From a virus: 64,000 nucleotides of DNA. Under the pieces are notes generated by a model. The model was not told where the DNA came from and made no database searches. It saw only the letters and a list, made by a program, of their open reading frames with translations. Shown here piece after piece: positions 13,338 to 21,133 of this stretch. The stretch's first letter is position 1. Each line of letters starts with the position of its first letter. Position numbers and translations under genes: made by a program. The stretch lies in the IMG/VR virus record IMGVR_UViG_3300044627_004527, positions 112,696 through 176,695 of that record; one strand, written 5' to 3'.

Positions 13338-16296
13338 GAAGGCTGGCAGTGCCTCGAAGTCTACAAGTGCCTCGAAGGAGACGGCGATCAAGAACCGCCT
13401 CCAGGGCATTGATCGAAAGCTTGCGAATCTGGCCAAGAAGGTCAAGTCGCACGCGACAGATCCGCTCAGCTCTGTCAGCCCCAAGGCGATCCGAGCTGTG
13501 TTTGAGAACGAGTTTGGTATTGTGATCAGCGCTCACCGTGCGAACGTGCATGGCCAGCTCATCAACAACAAATTCTTCGAGTACAAGCAAGACGCTGCTG
13601 ACGGCATCGTCAAGGTTCAGGCTGGCATCAACGACCTCAAGGCGTTTCTCTCTATCCAGAGCTCGGCGTTCCAGACTGTGACCTCCTTCACAGTGATTAC
13701 TCTCCCTGTGGAGCTCACATACCTTCGTCGCTTCAACGAGATGTACGAGACGATCGTACAGCGCCTTGATTCTGTAAAGTTCGAGGTCGCTTCGGATCGT
13801 GGCGGCGATCGTCGCTTCTATGCAAACAGCTTCACACAGAAGGATCAGTCTGGTCAGGCCTTCATCACGCGAGACAAGGTCAACGACTACTTCGCAGCGA
13901 TGTCCCAGAACCTGCTCGGTGGAGAGGGGCTTGAGAAGGCGACTGAGAACCTTGCCCAGCACGTCGATCCAGATTTCCAGGCGCTCTCGCGTATCGTTCA
14001 GGCGCTGTCTGGCGATGCAGAGGGGACTGGTGGCGGTGACCTCTTTGGTACAGGACTGGATCGATCGGCTGTGATCACTGACGCTCTGGATAAGATCCAG
14101 ACTGTGATTGATCTGGCTGACGCGCCGCTCGCCGAGAGAGAGGCAGCCTTTGCAACACTCAAGACTGAGATGGATGCTCGTGTGCTTCAGTCCAAGTGGC
14201 TTCAGGACATTGACATTACCATGACCGGATCTGGTGTCATGGTGCGATCTCCCGCCGACGCTCACAAGGTCAAAAAGTCCAGAGACACATTGAATATCGG
14301 AGAGTTCCTGAAGCTGTTCAACGATGATCCGAAGAAGCAGGTTCAGCAGCTCAAGACCTTGGCTCACAAGTTCAAGAACAATCCAGTTGACATCGCTGGA
14401 TACTACTTCATGAACGCCCGAGGAACCAACCTGCCGACGCCATACGACAAGGACTCCAGAGAGTACAAGGAGGCAGTCGAGCTGCGCCATCTCAGGGGCA
14501 AGGCTGGTGAGTCCCGCAAGATGGCGCGTGACTCAAAGGACATCCTGAAGGACGTTCACCTGATCATGGCAAACGGATCCAAGGAGTCGATCTTTGATGA
14601 CACCGATCTCTCAACCATCTCAAAGCTGCTCTTTGCAGCGTTCGTCGACATCCCTGACGTGTCCTTCAGGGCCAATCAGGCTGCCGTCAACGACATCTTC
14701 AAGGATGGAGCATATTCTCGTGCGTTGACCACACAGTCTCGACTGCTGATGGTCAAGAGCCTGGAGGGCATGATCCGCGATCGACTCACGAAGAAGACTG
14801 CGCAGGTTGACATCCAGAACCTCGTCGTCCCCATGTCGATCTATGGACGCGGTGACAAGACATCAGAGCGACTTGTCTTTGGGTCTGGCGATTCGATGGA
14901 GCGAAAGGTCAACGACATCCTCTACTCGATCTTGCCAGCAGAGTTCTCAAGGGATATGACCTTATTTTATGAGATGGAGCAGCGGTTCCTCGTCAAGGGT
15001 AAGGATGGACAGACCCTCCAGGCTGTCTACGACCGCAAGGACGTGCGCCAGGACGAGAGGTTTGTCGGAGTCAACTCCAACCTCGTCCCCATCCTGAGAA
15101 ACCCTTCACAGGGCTTTGAGAGCCCTCAGGGAGACCACGTCAACGCATACGTCCGAGCTGGACAGACGCTGCCTCAGAACCTGCTCGCCGTTACAGGCTC
15201 CCTCAACGCCTCGAAGCGTGACAGCGAGGCAGGTCTCGATGAGATGATGCTGCTCGCGCGCACGCTCAACGAGATCTTTGCGACTGACAACGAGGACATG
15301 CGATGGACCTATCGCTACCAGCAGAGTCAGGCGGTCAAGTCTGCCAGAGAGGCTCAGGCCGCTGTGCCAGCTCGAAAGAGCGGCCCGACAGCCATCCGCT
15401 TCCCGGCTGACGAGATCAAAGAGTTCTATCGCGAGCGCAAGCTGTGGAACCGCAGCTCCCGAGTCTTCAAGCGAAGCGGTGGTGCAAGGCTCAAGACATA
15501 TCAAGAGCATGTCTCTCAAATCACCAATACAATCGCCAAGACTTACGCTGATTTGAGAAAGATGAACTATCACCTTTCTCAGGCCAACGGACGCATTCAG
15601 TCGCGCGTTCTCCAGATGGTCAAGGAGCATCAAAAGAACCACGAGCACTACGCTGCCGCTCTGGCTGAGATCAGGCAGGATGTCGAGAAGCTCAACTCCA
15701 ACTACAAAGTCAAGAACCTGACTCTGGTCAGAGATAAGAACAATGTCGCCTTCCGTATCAAAAAGCTTTATCGCTCCTTGATCGACAACCTTGATGCGCT
15801 GGAGAAGGACGTCGAGCTGTCACCAAAGATCCTCGGGCGTCGCGCGGCTGATGCGCTGGTTGATGTCGCCAATGCAGTATACAAGGAGCCAGCAGAGCAG
15901 ATTGAGAAAGCCTACGACAAGGCCCTTGTGGGCGCCAAGCGAGAGCTTGGAGGCCTTGTGCGCCTGTTCGCCATGTCCAAGGCAGAGGGCGGCAGAGGAC
16001 GCCTCAACGCGCAAACCAACGCGGCCAGAGCAGGACTGACAGCGAACTACCGTCGCACATCCGTGGGCTCAGTGAACCCCATGACTGGTGGCTTCGACTT
16101 CGCCATTGACATCGAGCAGAACATCACTGACTACCAGCGCGAGATCGGTGAGTACAAAAAGAACCAGGCGTTCCACCGCGTGTTCGCAAAAGAGAGATCT
16201 CCAGAGGGCGCATCCATTGAAGACGAATTGAATAAGTTTTTGAAGGGGGCGGTAGAACTTGGAGAATTTTCGCTCTTCAGCGAATACTTTAGGTGA
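13330..16296 (+). CDS. large protein of unknown function in the head-tail joining region, 988 aa
   Basis: The start is ATG 13330 (MAKKAGSAS), with AGAGGA upstream; an upstream in-frame ATG overlaps the previous gene much more. The protein begins with a Lys/Ser-rich segment, is helical and charged throughout, has a likely coiled coil at about 770-850 and an acidic C-terminus. I see no enzyme motif. Its size is far above usual connector proteins (100-200 aa), and the long helical content suggests a structural protein, perhaps an internal head or neck protein. It is followed closely by the tail terminator candidate. No function can be assigned from sequence alone. Confidence 0.75.
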   Translation: MAKKAGSASKSTSASKETAIKNRLQGIDRKLANLAKKVKSHATDPLSSVSPKAIRAVFENEFGIVISAHRANVHGQLINNKFFEYKQDAADGIVKVQAGINDLKAFLSIQSSAFQTVTSFTVITLPVELTYLRRFNEMYETIVQRLDSVKFEVASDRGGDRRFYANSFTQKDQSGQAFITRDKVNDYFAAMSQNLLGGEGLEKATENLAQHVDPDFQALSRIVQALSGDAEGTGGGDLFGTGLDRSAVITDALDKIQTVIDLADAPLAEREAAFATLKTEMDARVLQSKWLQDIDITMTGSGVMVRSPADAHKVKKSRDTLNIGEFLKLFNDDPKKQVQQLKTLAHKFKNNPVDIAGYYFMNARGTNLPTPYDKDSREYKEAVELRHLRGKAGESRKMARDSKDILKDVHLIMANGSKESIFDDTDLSTISKLLFAAFVDIPDVSFRANQAAVNDIFKDGAYSRALTTQSRLLMVKSLEGMIRDRLTKKTAQVDIQNLVVPMSIYGRGDKTSERLVFGSGDSMERKVNDILYSILPAEFSRDMTLFYEMEQRFLVKGKDGQTLQAVYDRKDVRQDERFVGVNSNLVPILRNPSQGFESPQGDHVNAYVRAGQTLPQNLLAVTGSLNASKRDSEAGLDEMMLLARTLNEIFATDNEDMRWTYRYQQSQAVKSAREAQAAVPARKSGPTAIRFPADEIKEFYRERKLWNRSSRVFKRSGGARLKTYQEHVSQITNTIAKTYADLRKMNYHLSQANGRIQSRVLQMVKEHQKNHEHYAAALAEIRQDVEKLNSNYKVKNLTLVRDKNNVAFRIKKLYRSLIDNLDALEKDVELSPKILGRRAADALVDVANAVYKEPAEQIEKAYDKALVGAKRELGGLVRLFAMSKAEGGRGRLNAQTNAARAGLTANYRRTSVGSVNPMTGGFDFAIDIEQNITDYQREIGEYKKNQAFHRVFAKERSPEGASIEDELNKFLKGAVELGEFSLFSEYFR

Positions 16297-16300
16297 TCAC

Positions 16301-16846
16301 ATGGCTCACGTTGTATCTCCGAACGAGAACGCGCTTCGGATGGGCAAGGGCTGGATGACGGATCTGGTGGCGAACGTCACCGACATCTGTCTGGAGGCCT
16401 TCACGTCCATCCCTGAGCTCCGGGAGTTTTATCCATCGACCAACTACTGCTACGCACCAGATGTTGGTCCGATCGAGTCGCTCCCTTCGCTGCATGTCTG
16501 GGTGAACCGTGTGACGTTTGATACTCCAGCTCTCGGGCAACAGACCCCTGGCGTCACCTTCAGAACTCACCAGCTTGCTTTTGTGAATATCCAGTACATT
16601 CACAGCTCAAATACGTCTCAGCAGACACGAGTTGATCTCATGACAGTGGCTTCGTTCCTGACGGACCATGTGCGGCGCAACCAGAACCTCAACGGGCTGG
16701 TCAATGGCGCAAACATTCATGAGGTTCTGGTTGTCGATAAACACTATGCTGTCAAGCAGATGCTCCTGACGCAAACCGCCATCATTCACGCAGCTTATAG
16801 TCGTGAGATGGTCGACTACACATCCACGGTCCCCTACAAGGTGTAA
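16301..16846 (+). CDS. putative tail terminator/completion protein, 181 aa
   Basis: The start is ATG 16301 with TAGGTGAT upstream; the earlier in-frame ATG at 16259 lies inside the previous gene. It is directly before the tail tube gene, the standard place of the protein that caps the tube and joins it to the head (lambda gpU type). The size and mixed alpha/beta pattern (a central strand region LHVWVNRVTF and a helix TRVDLMTVASFLTDHV) are compatible. No clear signature is visible; the call is mainly positional. Confidence 0.5.
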   Translation: MAHVVSPNENALRMGKGWMTDLVANVTDICLEAFTSIPELREFYPSTNYCYAPDVGPIESLPSLHVWVNRVTFDTPALGQQTPGVTFRTHQLAFVNIQYIHSSNTSQQTRVDLMTVASFLTDHVRRNQNLNGLVNGANIHEVLVVDKHYAVKQMLLTQTAIIHAAYSREMVDYTSTVPYKV

Positions 16847-16849
16847 CAA

Positions 16850-19093
16850 ATGGGTAAGCTCACTAACGCAGCGGCTGGCGCGCGCTCGCAGTTCAAGTTC
16901 GGTCAGGAGAGCCAGTTCGGTGTCTTCGTCAAGCCGACGCACCGCCTGGAGCACCTGTCGGAGTCGCTGGGCTCGACAGAGAACGTCCTGGAGTCCGAGG
17001 GCATCAACGGCTTCCGCGATCGCAACGACGTGCTGCCTGGCACGTTCGATGTCGGTGGCGACGTCGAGTTCGAGCTCGGCCCAGATGGCGCTGGTATGCT
17101 CTACTACAACGCTCTGGGCGACTATCAGCTCATTGAGCGCTGTGACGGCGGCTACCATGCACGTCTTGAGGGCGAGAACGTCATCACCACGATCCCCGTC
17201 GTCGGCACCAACCTCGTGCGCTACATCCACGAGTTCCTCCAGGAGACGCCGATCCGCTTCCCACAGGAGGGCGACGAGGACTACACGACGCTCGATCCTG
17301 CGATCGCTTACGTCTACCGCAGCAACGGCCTCCTGACGCTCGTCGATCTCGATGGCGGCCAGCCGATCCGTTACCAGCGAAGCAACCCACAGGTCGTGAC
17401 GTACATCACCGCTCTGGGCGTCTCCAGCACCACTTCGCCGAACTCCGCAGCGCCTGCTCTCCGCGTTCGCCTCCAGCGCATCACAGGCCCAGGTGGTCTG
17501 CTGGTGAACCCGCCGCTGGCGACAGAGGGTATCGCCTATGTCGGTCCCAATCGTGTCCGCGTCCGCTACTACCAGGCTGATGACCAGCCTGCATCGGGTA
17601 ACGGCACCGACATTTGGCTGCTCCAGGCTGACTGGGCTGCTGACAACGCGACGGGTCTGCCCGCTGCTGCTCTGGCTGTCGGTGATGCTGTCATCATCGC
17701 ACCTTCGATCAACCGTGACAGCACGACGTTCCCTGTCATCGCTGGTATGCAGAAGGGCGCATGGGTCCTGCGCAAGCTCGATGCGGCGAACTTCCCTGGC
17801 GATGAGTACGAGATCTTCACTCACTTCATCGACGGCGGACGCACACAGCCCCCAGGTCTGACGCTGGAGGCTGACAAGGATGCGGTCGTGATGACCAACT
17901 CCGGTCAGAAGATCGGTCAGCTCGTCACGAACTTCGAGCAGCAGGCGATCCTCACAGCCAGCGCCTCGTTCATGGGTCGTCGCGAGTATGCCTCGGGTCG
18001 TCTCGTGGCTGACGTGGCGCCTGACGCTGCGTCGATCCTCGTGAAGGAGGCCGACCAGTTCGTCCAGCTCGTCCCGGCGTATGCGCTGGGCGTGCAGATC
18101 GATCTGGAGTCTCCAGCGATGATCACCATCAAGAACGAGACGAACATCCAGGTCAACTCGATCATGGTGAACGCAGACGGCACCGTCCGCCTGTATGTCA
18201 ACCAGCTCGCTGACGACGCCACCGGTGACACCTCGATCACTCGTCTGCACCTGCGCAACGAGAACGTCGATCTGCGCACGAGCCTCGCATGGGCAAACCT
18301 GGGCAGCCGCACCTACACGATCACCATCGCTGGCACGGCTGCGAACCTCCAGGAGTACGATGTCGAGATCGATGGTCGCGCGTACCAGTTCGTCGCCTCG
18401 GGTGCCGACACCAACACGACGATCGCCGCAGGCGTCGCAGCGCTCATCGCTGAGGACCTGTCTGTCGAGAGTGCTGTCTCGGCCCTCGGTGTCATCACGG
18501 TGGTGCTGGCGTATGGCGCAAGCCCAGAGATCGTGGTTGGTGCAACTGGCACCGGTACGTCGACGCTGGCGCTGACTGAGGACTTCGCTGTTCAGGGCAT
18601 CGTCCAGCCGCAGCTCGGAGCGCTGGTTCAGCACCAGTCGATCATCTACATCGACGGCGAGATCGAGGAGGTGCTGTCGAGCTCTCTGACGATCGCCAAC
18701 ACGATGGAAGAGGGCAAGTACGTTCACGGTGATCAGTATCGCGCCGAGCTCCCTGAGCAGTCGCGCGATGTCGATGCGACCCTGAACGTAGAGTTCGACA
18801 ACGGTGCCAACCACACCAAGTTCAAGAACGGCACAAAGTTCGCCATCGAGTGGCGCTGTGCTCAGCCCATCGAGCAGTCGTGCGAGGGCGTCGACCTGAC
18901 TGGCATCCCCAACCAGGCCTACTTCTTCTGCCCCCGCTGCCGCTACACCGGCTCGACACCGGCAATCGAGGGTCGCGACTCGATGGTCACCCATGACCTC
19001 CCGATCATGGCGATGATCGACAAGTGCTACAATGGCTCGGCTCTGACGGTTCTCTTCGTCAACCGCTCACGTTACGACGTGGTCGCTCCCTGA
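16850..19093 (+). CDS. major tail tube protein with large inserted domains, 747 aa
   Basis: The N-terminus (GQESQFGVFVKPTHRLEHL, then GINGFRDRNDVLPGTFDVGG) matches phage tail tube proteins: a conserved segment followed by the pattern v-x-G-x-v-x-x-E-l (VGGDVEFELG). The C-terminal part (SSLTIANTMEEGKYVHG, then NVEFDNG) also fits. Normal tube proteins have 150-350 residues; here the extra length lies between residues about 120 and 580 and includes a beta domain (YDVEIDGRAYQFVASGADT) similar to surface domains in other phage proteins. It forms the stacked rings of the tail. AAGGTGT is upstream of the ATG. A strong terminator follows the stop. Confidence 0.75.
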   Translation: MGKLTNAAAGARSQFKFGQESQFGVFVKPTHRLEHLSESLGSTENVLESEGINGFRDRNDVLPGTFDVGGDVEFELGPDGAGMLYYNALGDYQLIERCDGGYHARLEGENVITTIPVVGTNLVRYIHEFLQETPIRFPQEGDEDYTTLDPAIAYVYRSNGLLTLVDLDGGQPIRYQRSNPQVVTYITALGVSSTTSPNSAAPALRVRLQRITGPGGLLVNPPLATEGIAYVGPNRVRVRYYQADDQPASGNGTDIWLLQADWAADNATGLPAAALAVGDAVIIAPSINRDSTTFPVIAGMQKGAWVLRKLDAANFPGDEYEIFTHFIDGGRTQPPGLTLEADKDAVVMTNSGQKIGQLVTNFEQQAILTASASFMGRREYASGRLVADVAPDAASILVKEADQFVQLVPAYALGVQIDLESPAMITIKNETNIQVNSIMVNADGTVRLYVNQLADDATGDTSITRLHLRNENVDLRTSLAWANLGSRTYTITIAGTAANLQEYDVEIDGRAYQFVASGADTNTTIAAGVAALIAEDLSVESAVSALGVITVVLAYGASPEIVVGATGTGTSTLALTEDFAVQGIVQPQLGALVQHQSIIYIDGEIEEVLSSSLTIANTMEEGKYVHGDQYRAELPEQSRDVDATLNVEFDNGANHTKFKNGTKFAIEWRCAQPIEQSCEGVDLTGIPNQAYFFCPRCRYTGSTPAIEGRDSMVTHDLPIMAMIDKCYNGSALTVLFVNRSRYDVVAP

Positions 19094-19115
19094 CCGAAGA
19101 TAACCCGCCCGTGAA

Positions 19116-19184
19116 AAACGCGGGCTGCCGAGACAAAAAACACCTCAGGGTGAATAAAGTCTCGGCAGCCCGCGTTTGCTTTTT
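19116..19184 (+). terminator. strong Rho-independent terminator after the tail tube gene
   Basis: Arms at 19116-19134 and 19159-19177 form a perfect 19-bp helix (centre CGGGCTGCCGAG). The loop contains a smaller hairpin CACC-TCAG-GGTG. The right arm is followed by GC and five T (19180-19184). This is the strongest terminator in the window and closes the head/tube operon before the tRNA island. Confidence 0.92.
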
Positions 19185-19311
19185 CGACAGCAGCACCCGC
19201 CTCTGCCAATGCGTGAGGGCTTGGCATACGGGACTGCGCGGAGCGACGATTTGCGACCCACACCAAAGAGGCCCTCACAGCCTTGGGACAATATGGCGCG
19301 CTCCGTTTTTT
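19185..19311. other. leader segment before the first tRNA
   Basis: No ORF or tRNA is seen here. GTGAGGGC (19213-19220) and GCCCTCAC (19271-19278) can pair over a 50-nt loop. A run of six T lies at 19306-19311. It could be a remnant of a further terminator or a processed leader. Confidence 0.4.
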
Positions 19312-19383
19312 GTCGGCATAGGTTATATGGTAAACCTCGGCCCTCTCAAGGCCAAGAACCGGGTTCGATCCCCGGTGCCGATA
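19312..19383 (+). tRNA. tRNA-Glu(CUC)
   Basis: The acceptor stem GTCGGCA/TGCCGAT has one G-U pair. D arm GGTT/AACC, anticodon loop CTCTCAA giving CTC, T arm CCGGG-TTCGATC-CCCGG, discriminator A. One mismatch lies at 27-43. It decodes GAG. CCA is not encoded. Confidence 0.88.
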
Positions 19384-19484
19384 CTGTCTGCTCCAGGATG
19401 AGCCCTCGAACCTAAAAAATTCGGCGGCTTACAAATCGAATTCAGCGGTGCAGACGTCCCAGTGTAAAAATCTTCTCTTTCTCG

Positions 19485-19513
19485 TTGACGGCTGCGATGG
19501 CCTCGACTAGAAG
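19485..19513 (+). promoter_or_regulatory. weak sigma70-like promoter in the tRNA island
   Basis: TTGACG (19485-19490), a 17-nt spacer and TAGAAG (19508-19513) lie 29 nt upstream of tRNA-Phe. The flanking TTTCTCGTTGAC is shared with the stronger promoter at 23760, which supports the call. Confidence 0.45.
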
Positions 19514-19542
19514 AAAGAAGTCGGCTGCGAGAGCGGCTGTTC

Positions 19543-19613
19543 GCCAGATTAGCTCAACAGTAGAGCGTCGGCTTGAAACCCCGAATGAAGTGGTGCGACT
19601 CCACTATCTGGCA
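19543..19613 (+). tRNA. tRNA-Phe(GAA)
   Basis: Acceptor GCCAGAT/ATCTGGC, D arm GCTC/GAGC, anticodon loop TTGAAAC, T arm AGTGG/CCACT. The anticodon stem has a C-C mismatch at 31-39, a feature shared with the CUA tRNA at 23019. Discriminator A. Confidence 0.88.
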
Positions 19614-19615
19614 CT

Positions 19616-19686
19616 GTGTTCGTAGCTCAACAGAAGAGCACCTGCCTGTGAAGCAGGTCGTCCCGGTGCGACTCCGGGCGGACACC
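19616..19686 (+). tRNA. tRNA-His(GUG)
   Basis: Acceptor GTGTTCG/CGGACAC with one wobble, D arm GCTC/GAGC, anticodon loop CTGTGAA in a perfect stem CCTGC/GCAGG, T arm CCCGG/CCGGG. Discriminator C, as expected for histidine tRNA; the encoded -1 base is T. Confidence 0.92.
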
Positions 19687-19690
19687 CCAA

Positions 19691-19763
19691 GGGCCTTGAG
19701 TAAGCTGGGGAATACGGCTGCCTTGCAAGCAGTTTTTGATGGGTTCGATTCCCATAAGGTCCA
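19691..19763 (+). tRNA. tRNA-Ala(UGC)
   Basis: Acceptor GGGCCTT/AAGGTCC with a G-U at pair 3, anticodon loop CTTGCAA, T arm ATGGG-TTCGATT-CCCAT, discriminator A. The D stem is short (GTA/TAC). The alanine G3-U70 identity pair is present. Confidence 0.92.
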
Positions 19764-19835
19764 TGCCGGTTAGCTCAGCGGAAGAGCAGGTGCCTTACAA
19801 GCACAAGGTCCTCGGTTCAATCCCGAGACTGGCAA
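19764..19835 (+). tRNA. tRNA-Val(UAC)
   Basis: It starts immediately after tRNA-Ala with no spacer. Acceptor TGCCGGT/ACTGGCA, D arm GCTC/GAGC, anticodon loop CTTACAA, T arm CTCGG-TTCAATC-CCGAG, discriminator A. The outermost anticodon-stem pair is mismatched (G-A). Confidence 0.9.
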
Positions 19836-19935
19836 TTGTGGCGGAAGGATGTTTCCCACGTTAAATAAAGAAGTCATCCGGTCAGAATGTTTGTGGAGGT
19901 TGACGCCCTTCACGTTAAAAGTGCAAGCGTTCGAC
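19836..19935. other. 100-nt spacer in the tRNA island
   Basis: No tRNA fold or ORF is seen. TTGACG occurs at 19909-19914, but no -10 box follows at a proper distance. Confidence 0.4.
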
Positions 19936-20009
19936 GCCGCTTTAGCTCAGTTGGTAGCAGCAGCGATTTTGTAAATCGCAGGTCCTGAGTTCGATTCTCA
20001 GAGGCGGCA
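19936..20009 (+). tRNA. tRNA-Thr(UGU)
   Basis: Acceptor GCCGCTT/AGGCGGC, anticodon stem GCGAT/ATCGC with loop TTTGTAA, T arm CTGAG/CTCAG, discriminator A. The D stem is GCT/AGC. It decodes ACA and, by wobble, other ACN codons. Confidence 0.92.
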
Positions 20010-20018
20010 TGTTCGTGA

Positions 20019-20089
20019 GGCTGGTTAGTTTAGTGGTAAAACGTCTGCTTGATAAGCGGTTAATGGCAGTTCGATTCTGCCACCAGCTA
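20019..20089 (+). tRNA. tRNA-Ile(GAU)
   Basis: Acceptor GGCTGGT/ACCAGCT with a G-U end pair, anticodon loop TTGATAA, T arm GGCAG-TTCGATT-CTGCC, discriminator A. The outer anticodon-stem pair is a T-T mismatch. Confidence 0.9.
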
Positions 20090-20097
20090 TGTGTCTT

Positions 20098-20171
20098 GTT
20101 CTGGTAGCTCAGTTGGATAGAGCGGATGGCTACGAACCATCAGGTCGGGGGTTCAAGCCCCTCCCAGAACA
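20098..20171 (+). tRNA. tRNA-Arg(ACG)
   Basis: Acceptor GTTCTGG/CCAGAAC, D arm GCTC/GAGC, anticodon stem GATGG/CCATC with loop CTACGAA, T loop TTCAAGC, discriminator A. A34 would normally be deaminated to inosine by the host to read CGU, CGC and CGA. Confidence 0.93.
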
Positions 20172-20172
20172 C

Positions 20173-20256
20173 TGGTCGAGGCCTGCTAAGCGGCAGGGTC
20201 CGTATTTTATGCGGTGGCGTGTGATGCGCCGCCAGGTGCGATTCCTGGGCGACCAA
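20173..20256 (+). tRNA. irregular class II tRNA-like gene, apparent anticodon UUU
   Basis: Acceptor TGGTCGA/GCGACCA (one A-G mismatch), D arm CCTGC/GCAGG, T arm CCAGG-TGCGATT-CCTGG and a variable arm GGCG/CGCC are visible, 84 nt in all. A long variable arm is typical of Leu, Ser or Tyr tRNAs, yet the loop ATTTTAT places UUU (Lys) in the anticodon position. The stem can close to a 3-nt loop (CCGTAT/ATGCGG). Identity is uncertain. Confidence 0.5.
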
Positions 20257-20262
20257 CCATGA

Positions 20263-20340
20263 CGGCGTCATGCTCGATGGACGAGCTGCGGACTGTAACC
20301 CCGCCGCGAAAGCAACTGAGTTCGATTCTCAGGGCGCCGA
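20263..20340 (+). tRNA. tRNA-Tyr(GUA)
   Basis: Acceptor CGGCGTC/GGCGCCG, D arm GCTC/GAGC, anticodon loop CTGTAAC, short variable arm around GCGAAAGC, T arm CTGAG/CTCAG, discriminator A. The pair 31-39 is an A-C mismatch. Confidence 0.88.
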
Positions 20341-20372
20341 TGTTCGAGGTCAAAAGATTCTGACAAAATCTG

Positions 20373-20401
20373 TTGACAGGTTCCAGAGCAGTTGTTATAG
20401 T
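20373..20401 (+). promoter_or_regulatory. strong sigma70 promoter in the tRNA island
   Basis: TTGACA (20373-20378), an exact 17-nt spacer and TATAGT (20396-20401) lie 26 nt upstream of tRNA-Gly(GCC). This is almost consensus for the host housekeeping sigma factor and implies early, host-polymerase transcription of the downstream tRNAs. Confidence 0.85.
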
Positions 20402-20426
20402 CTGCTCATCGCTCGATAGAGCGAAC

Positions 20427-20499
20427 GCGAGTGTAGCGCAATTGGTAGCGCGCCACCCCGCCACGGTGGAGATTAAGGGTTCGAGTCCCTTCACTTGCT
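20427..20499 (+). tRNA. tRNA-Gly(GCC)
   Basis: Acceptor GCGAGTG/CACTTGC, D arm GCGC/GCGC, anticodon stem CCACC/GGTGG with loop CCGCCAC, T arm AAGGG-TTCGAGT-CCCTT, discriminator T. Position 33 is C rather than the usual T, also seen in tRNA-Gly(UCC) at 23809. Confidence 0.9.
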
Positions 20500-20573
20500 T
20501 GCGGTGTAGAGGAGTAGCCGTCCTCGCAGGCCTCATAAGTCTGAGATCGTGGGTGCGAATCCCACCACCGCTA
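20500..20573 (+). tRNA. tRNA-Met(CAU), possibly initiator-like
   Basis: Anticodon stem CAGGC/GTCTG with loop CTCATAA, T arm GTGGG-TGCGAAT-CCCAC, D arm GAGG/CCTC, discriminator A. The first acceptor pair is T-T, and pair 11-24 is A-T, both like initiator tRNAs. The three G-C pairs of initiator anticodon stems are absent. CAU could also be modified to read AUA. Confidence 0.85.
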
Positions 20574-20658
20574 CTGCCTGGCCTCACAGCGATCACTCAC
20601 GAGTGTGACCTTTACAGCTCAGGCAAAACTGGTAAGCCATCCAGCAAAAATGGCGATC
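20574..20658. other. hairpin-containing spacer
   Basis: TGCCTG and CAGGCA (near 20576 and 20623) can pair around an inner hairpin CACTC-AC-GAGTG. No T arm is visible, so it is not called as a tRNA. Confidence 0.35.
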
Positions 20659-20725
20659 GCCAGGGTAGTGTAAGCAGCACACTAACGCGGAGTTGGTGGT
20701 GATGGTGCAAGTCCATCTCCTGGCA
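20659..20725 (+). tRNA. short tRNA-like gene, possible Pro(CGG)
   Basis: Acceptor GCCAGGG/TCCTGGC and T arm GATGG-TGCAAGT-CCATC are good, but the gene is only 67 nt, with a 5-nt D loop. The anticodon stem ACTAA/TTGGT holds loop CGCGGAG, giving CGG with G33. It may be a minimal or decayed tRNA. Confidence 0.45.
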
Positions 20726-20844
20726 TCCCACACTGTCACAGGTGTGCGGTACGCTGGTAACGGCCAGTTGGGTAATGTCGACCAAGCCCAACAAGCTCCA
20801 GTCAAGGCAGCCAGTCCTTGTAAAAAGACTCTGGCGAAAATTCC
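20726..20844. other. hairpin-rich spacer
   Basis: Small stems such as CTGG-TAACGG-CCAG and GCCAG...CTGGC (20808-20834) are present. No complete tRNA fold or ORF is seen. Confidence 0.35.
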
Positions 20845-20938
20845 CGCCAGGGAGCTCTAGGGTAGAGCATCAGATCAGACTCGTCTCCTACTAGAGAAGA
20901 GCGAACTGAAGGTTGTGGTTCGATGCCACACCTGGCGA
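20845..20938 (+). tRNA. tRNA-like gene with expanded anticodon loop
   Basis: Acceptor CGCCAGG/CCTGGCG, D arm GCTC/GAGC and T arm TGTGG-TTCGATG-CCACA are all normal, and the anticodon stem TCAG/CTGA is in its usual place. The loop, however, holds about 30 nt instead of 7 and contains its own hairpin (CTCGTCTC/GAGAAGAG, loop CTACTA). The anticodon cannot be assigned. Confidence 0.55.
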
Positions 20939-20948
20939 CTGTTCGATG

Positions 20949-21029
20949 GCCGGAATAGCTCAGTTGGTAGAGCGGCCCACGTTCCGCTAGGGCAAGGGCA
21001 GGTCAGTGGTTCGAGTCCACCTTCTGGCA
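20949..21029 (+). tRNA. tRNA-like gene, anticodon unclear
   Basis: Acceptor GCCGGAA/TTCTGGC, D arm GCTC/GAGC and T loop TTCGAGT are clear. The anticodon stem GCCC/GGGC encloses either 11 nt or 17 nt, so no normal 7-nt loop exists. Length 81 nt. Confidence 0.5.
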
Positions 21030-21030
21030 T

Positions 21031-21106
21031 CGTTGACTTCTCGCCGGTGAGCGAGCGCGAGACCTTCGGGTCTGGGAGCAGGGTGAGAGTCCCTTCACGT
21101 CGACGA
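21031..21106 (+). other. tRNA-like fragment with UUCG arm
   Basis: CGTTGAC and GTCGACG can form an acceptor-like stem over 76 nt. Inside are CTCG/CGAG and AGACC-TTCG-GGTCT, the latter like a class II variable arm. A standard anticodon arm is missing. It may be a decayed tRNA. Confidence 0.3.
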
Positions 21107-21133
21107 AGGTTAGCCTTCCTTAAAAAGGCACAT

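Noticed and set aside
16607-18994. 795-aa minus-strand open frame opposite the tail tube gene
   Set aside because: Same reason: a GC-rich antisense shadow without motifs or promoter.
2268-19093. Genome-wide TAG recoding
   Set aside because: The long structural and replication genes contain no in-frame TAG and TAG still ends three genes, so only local suppression is considered.
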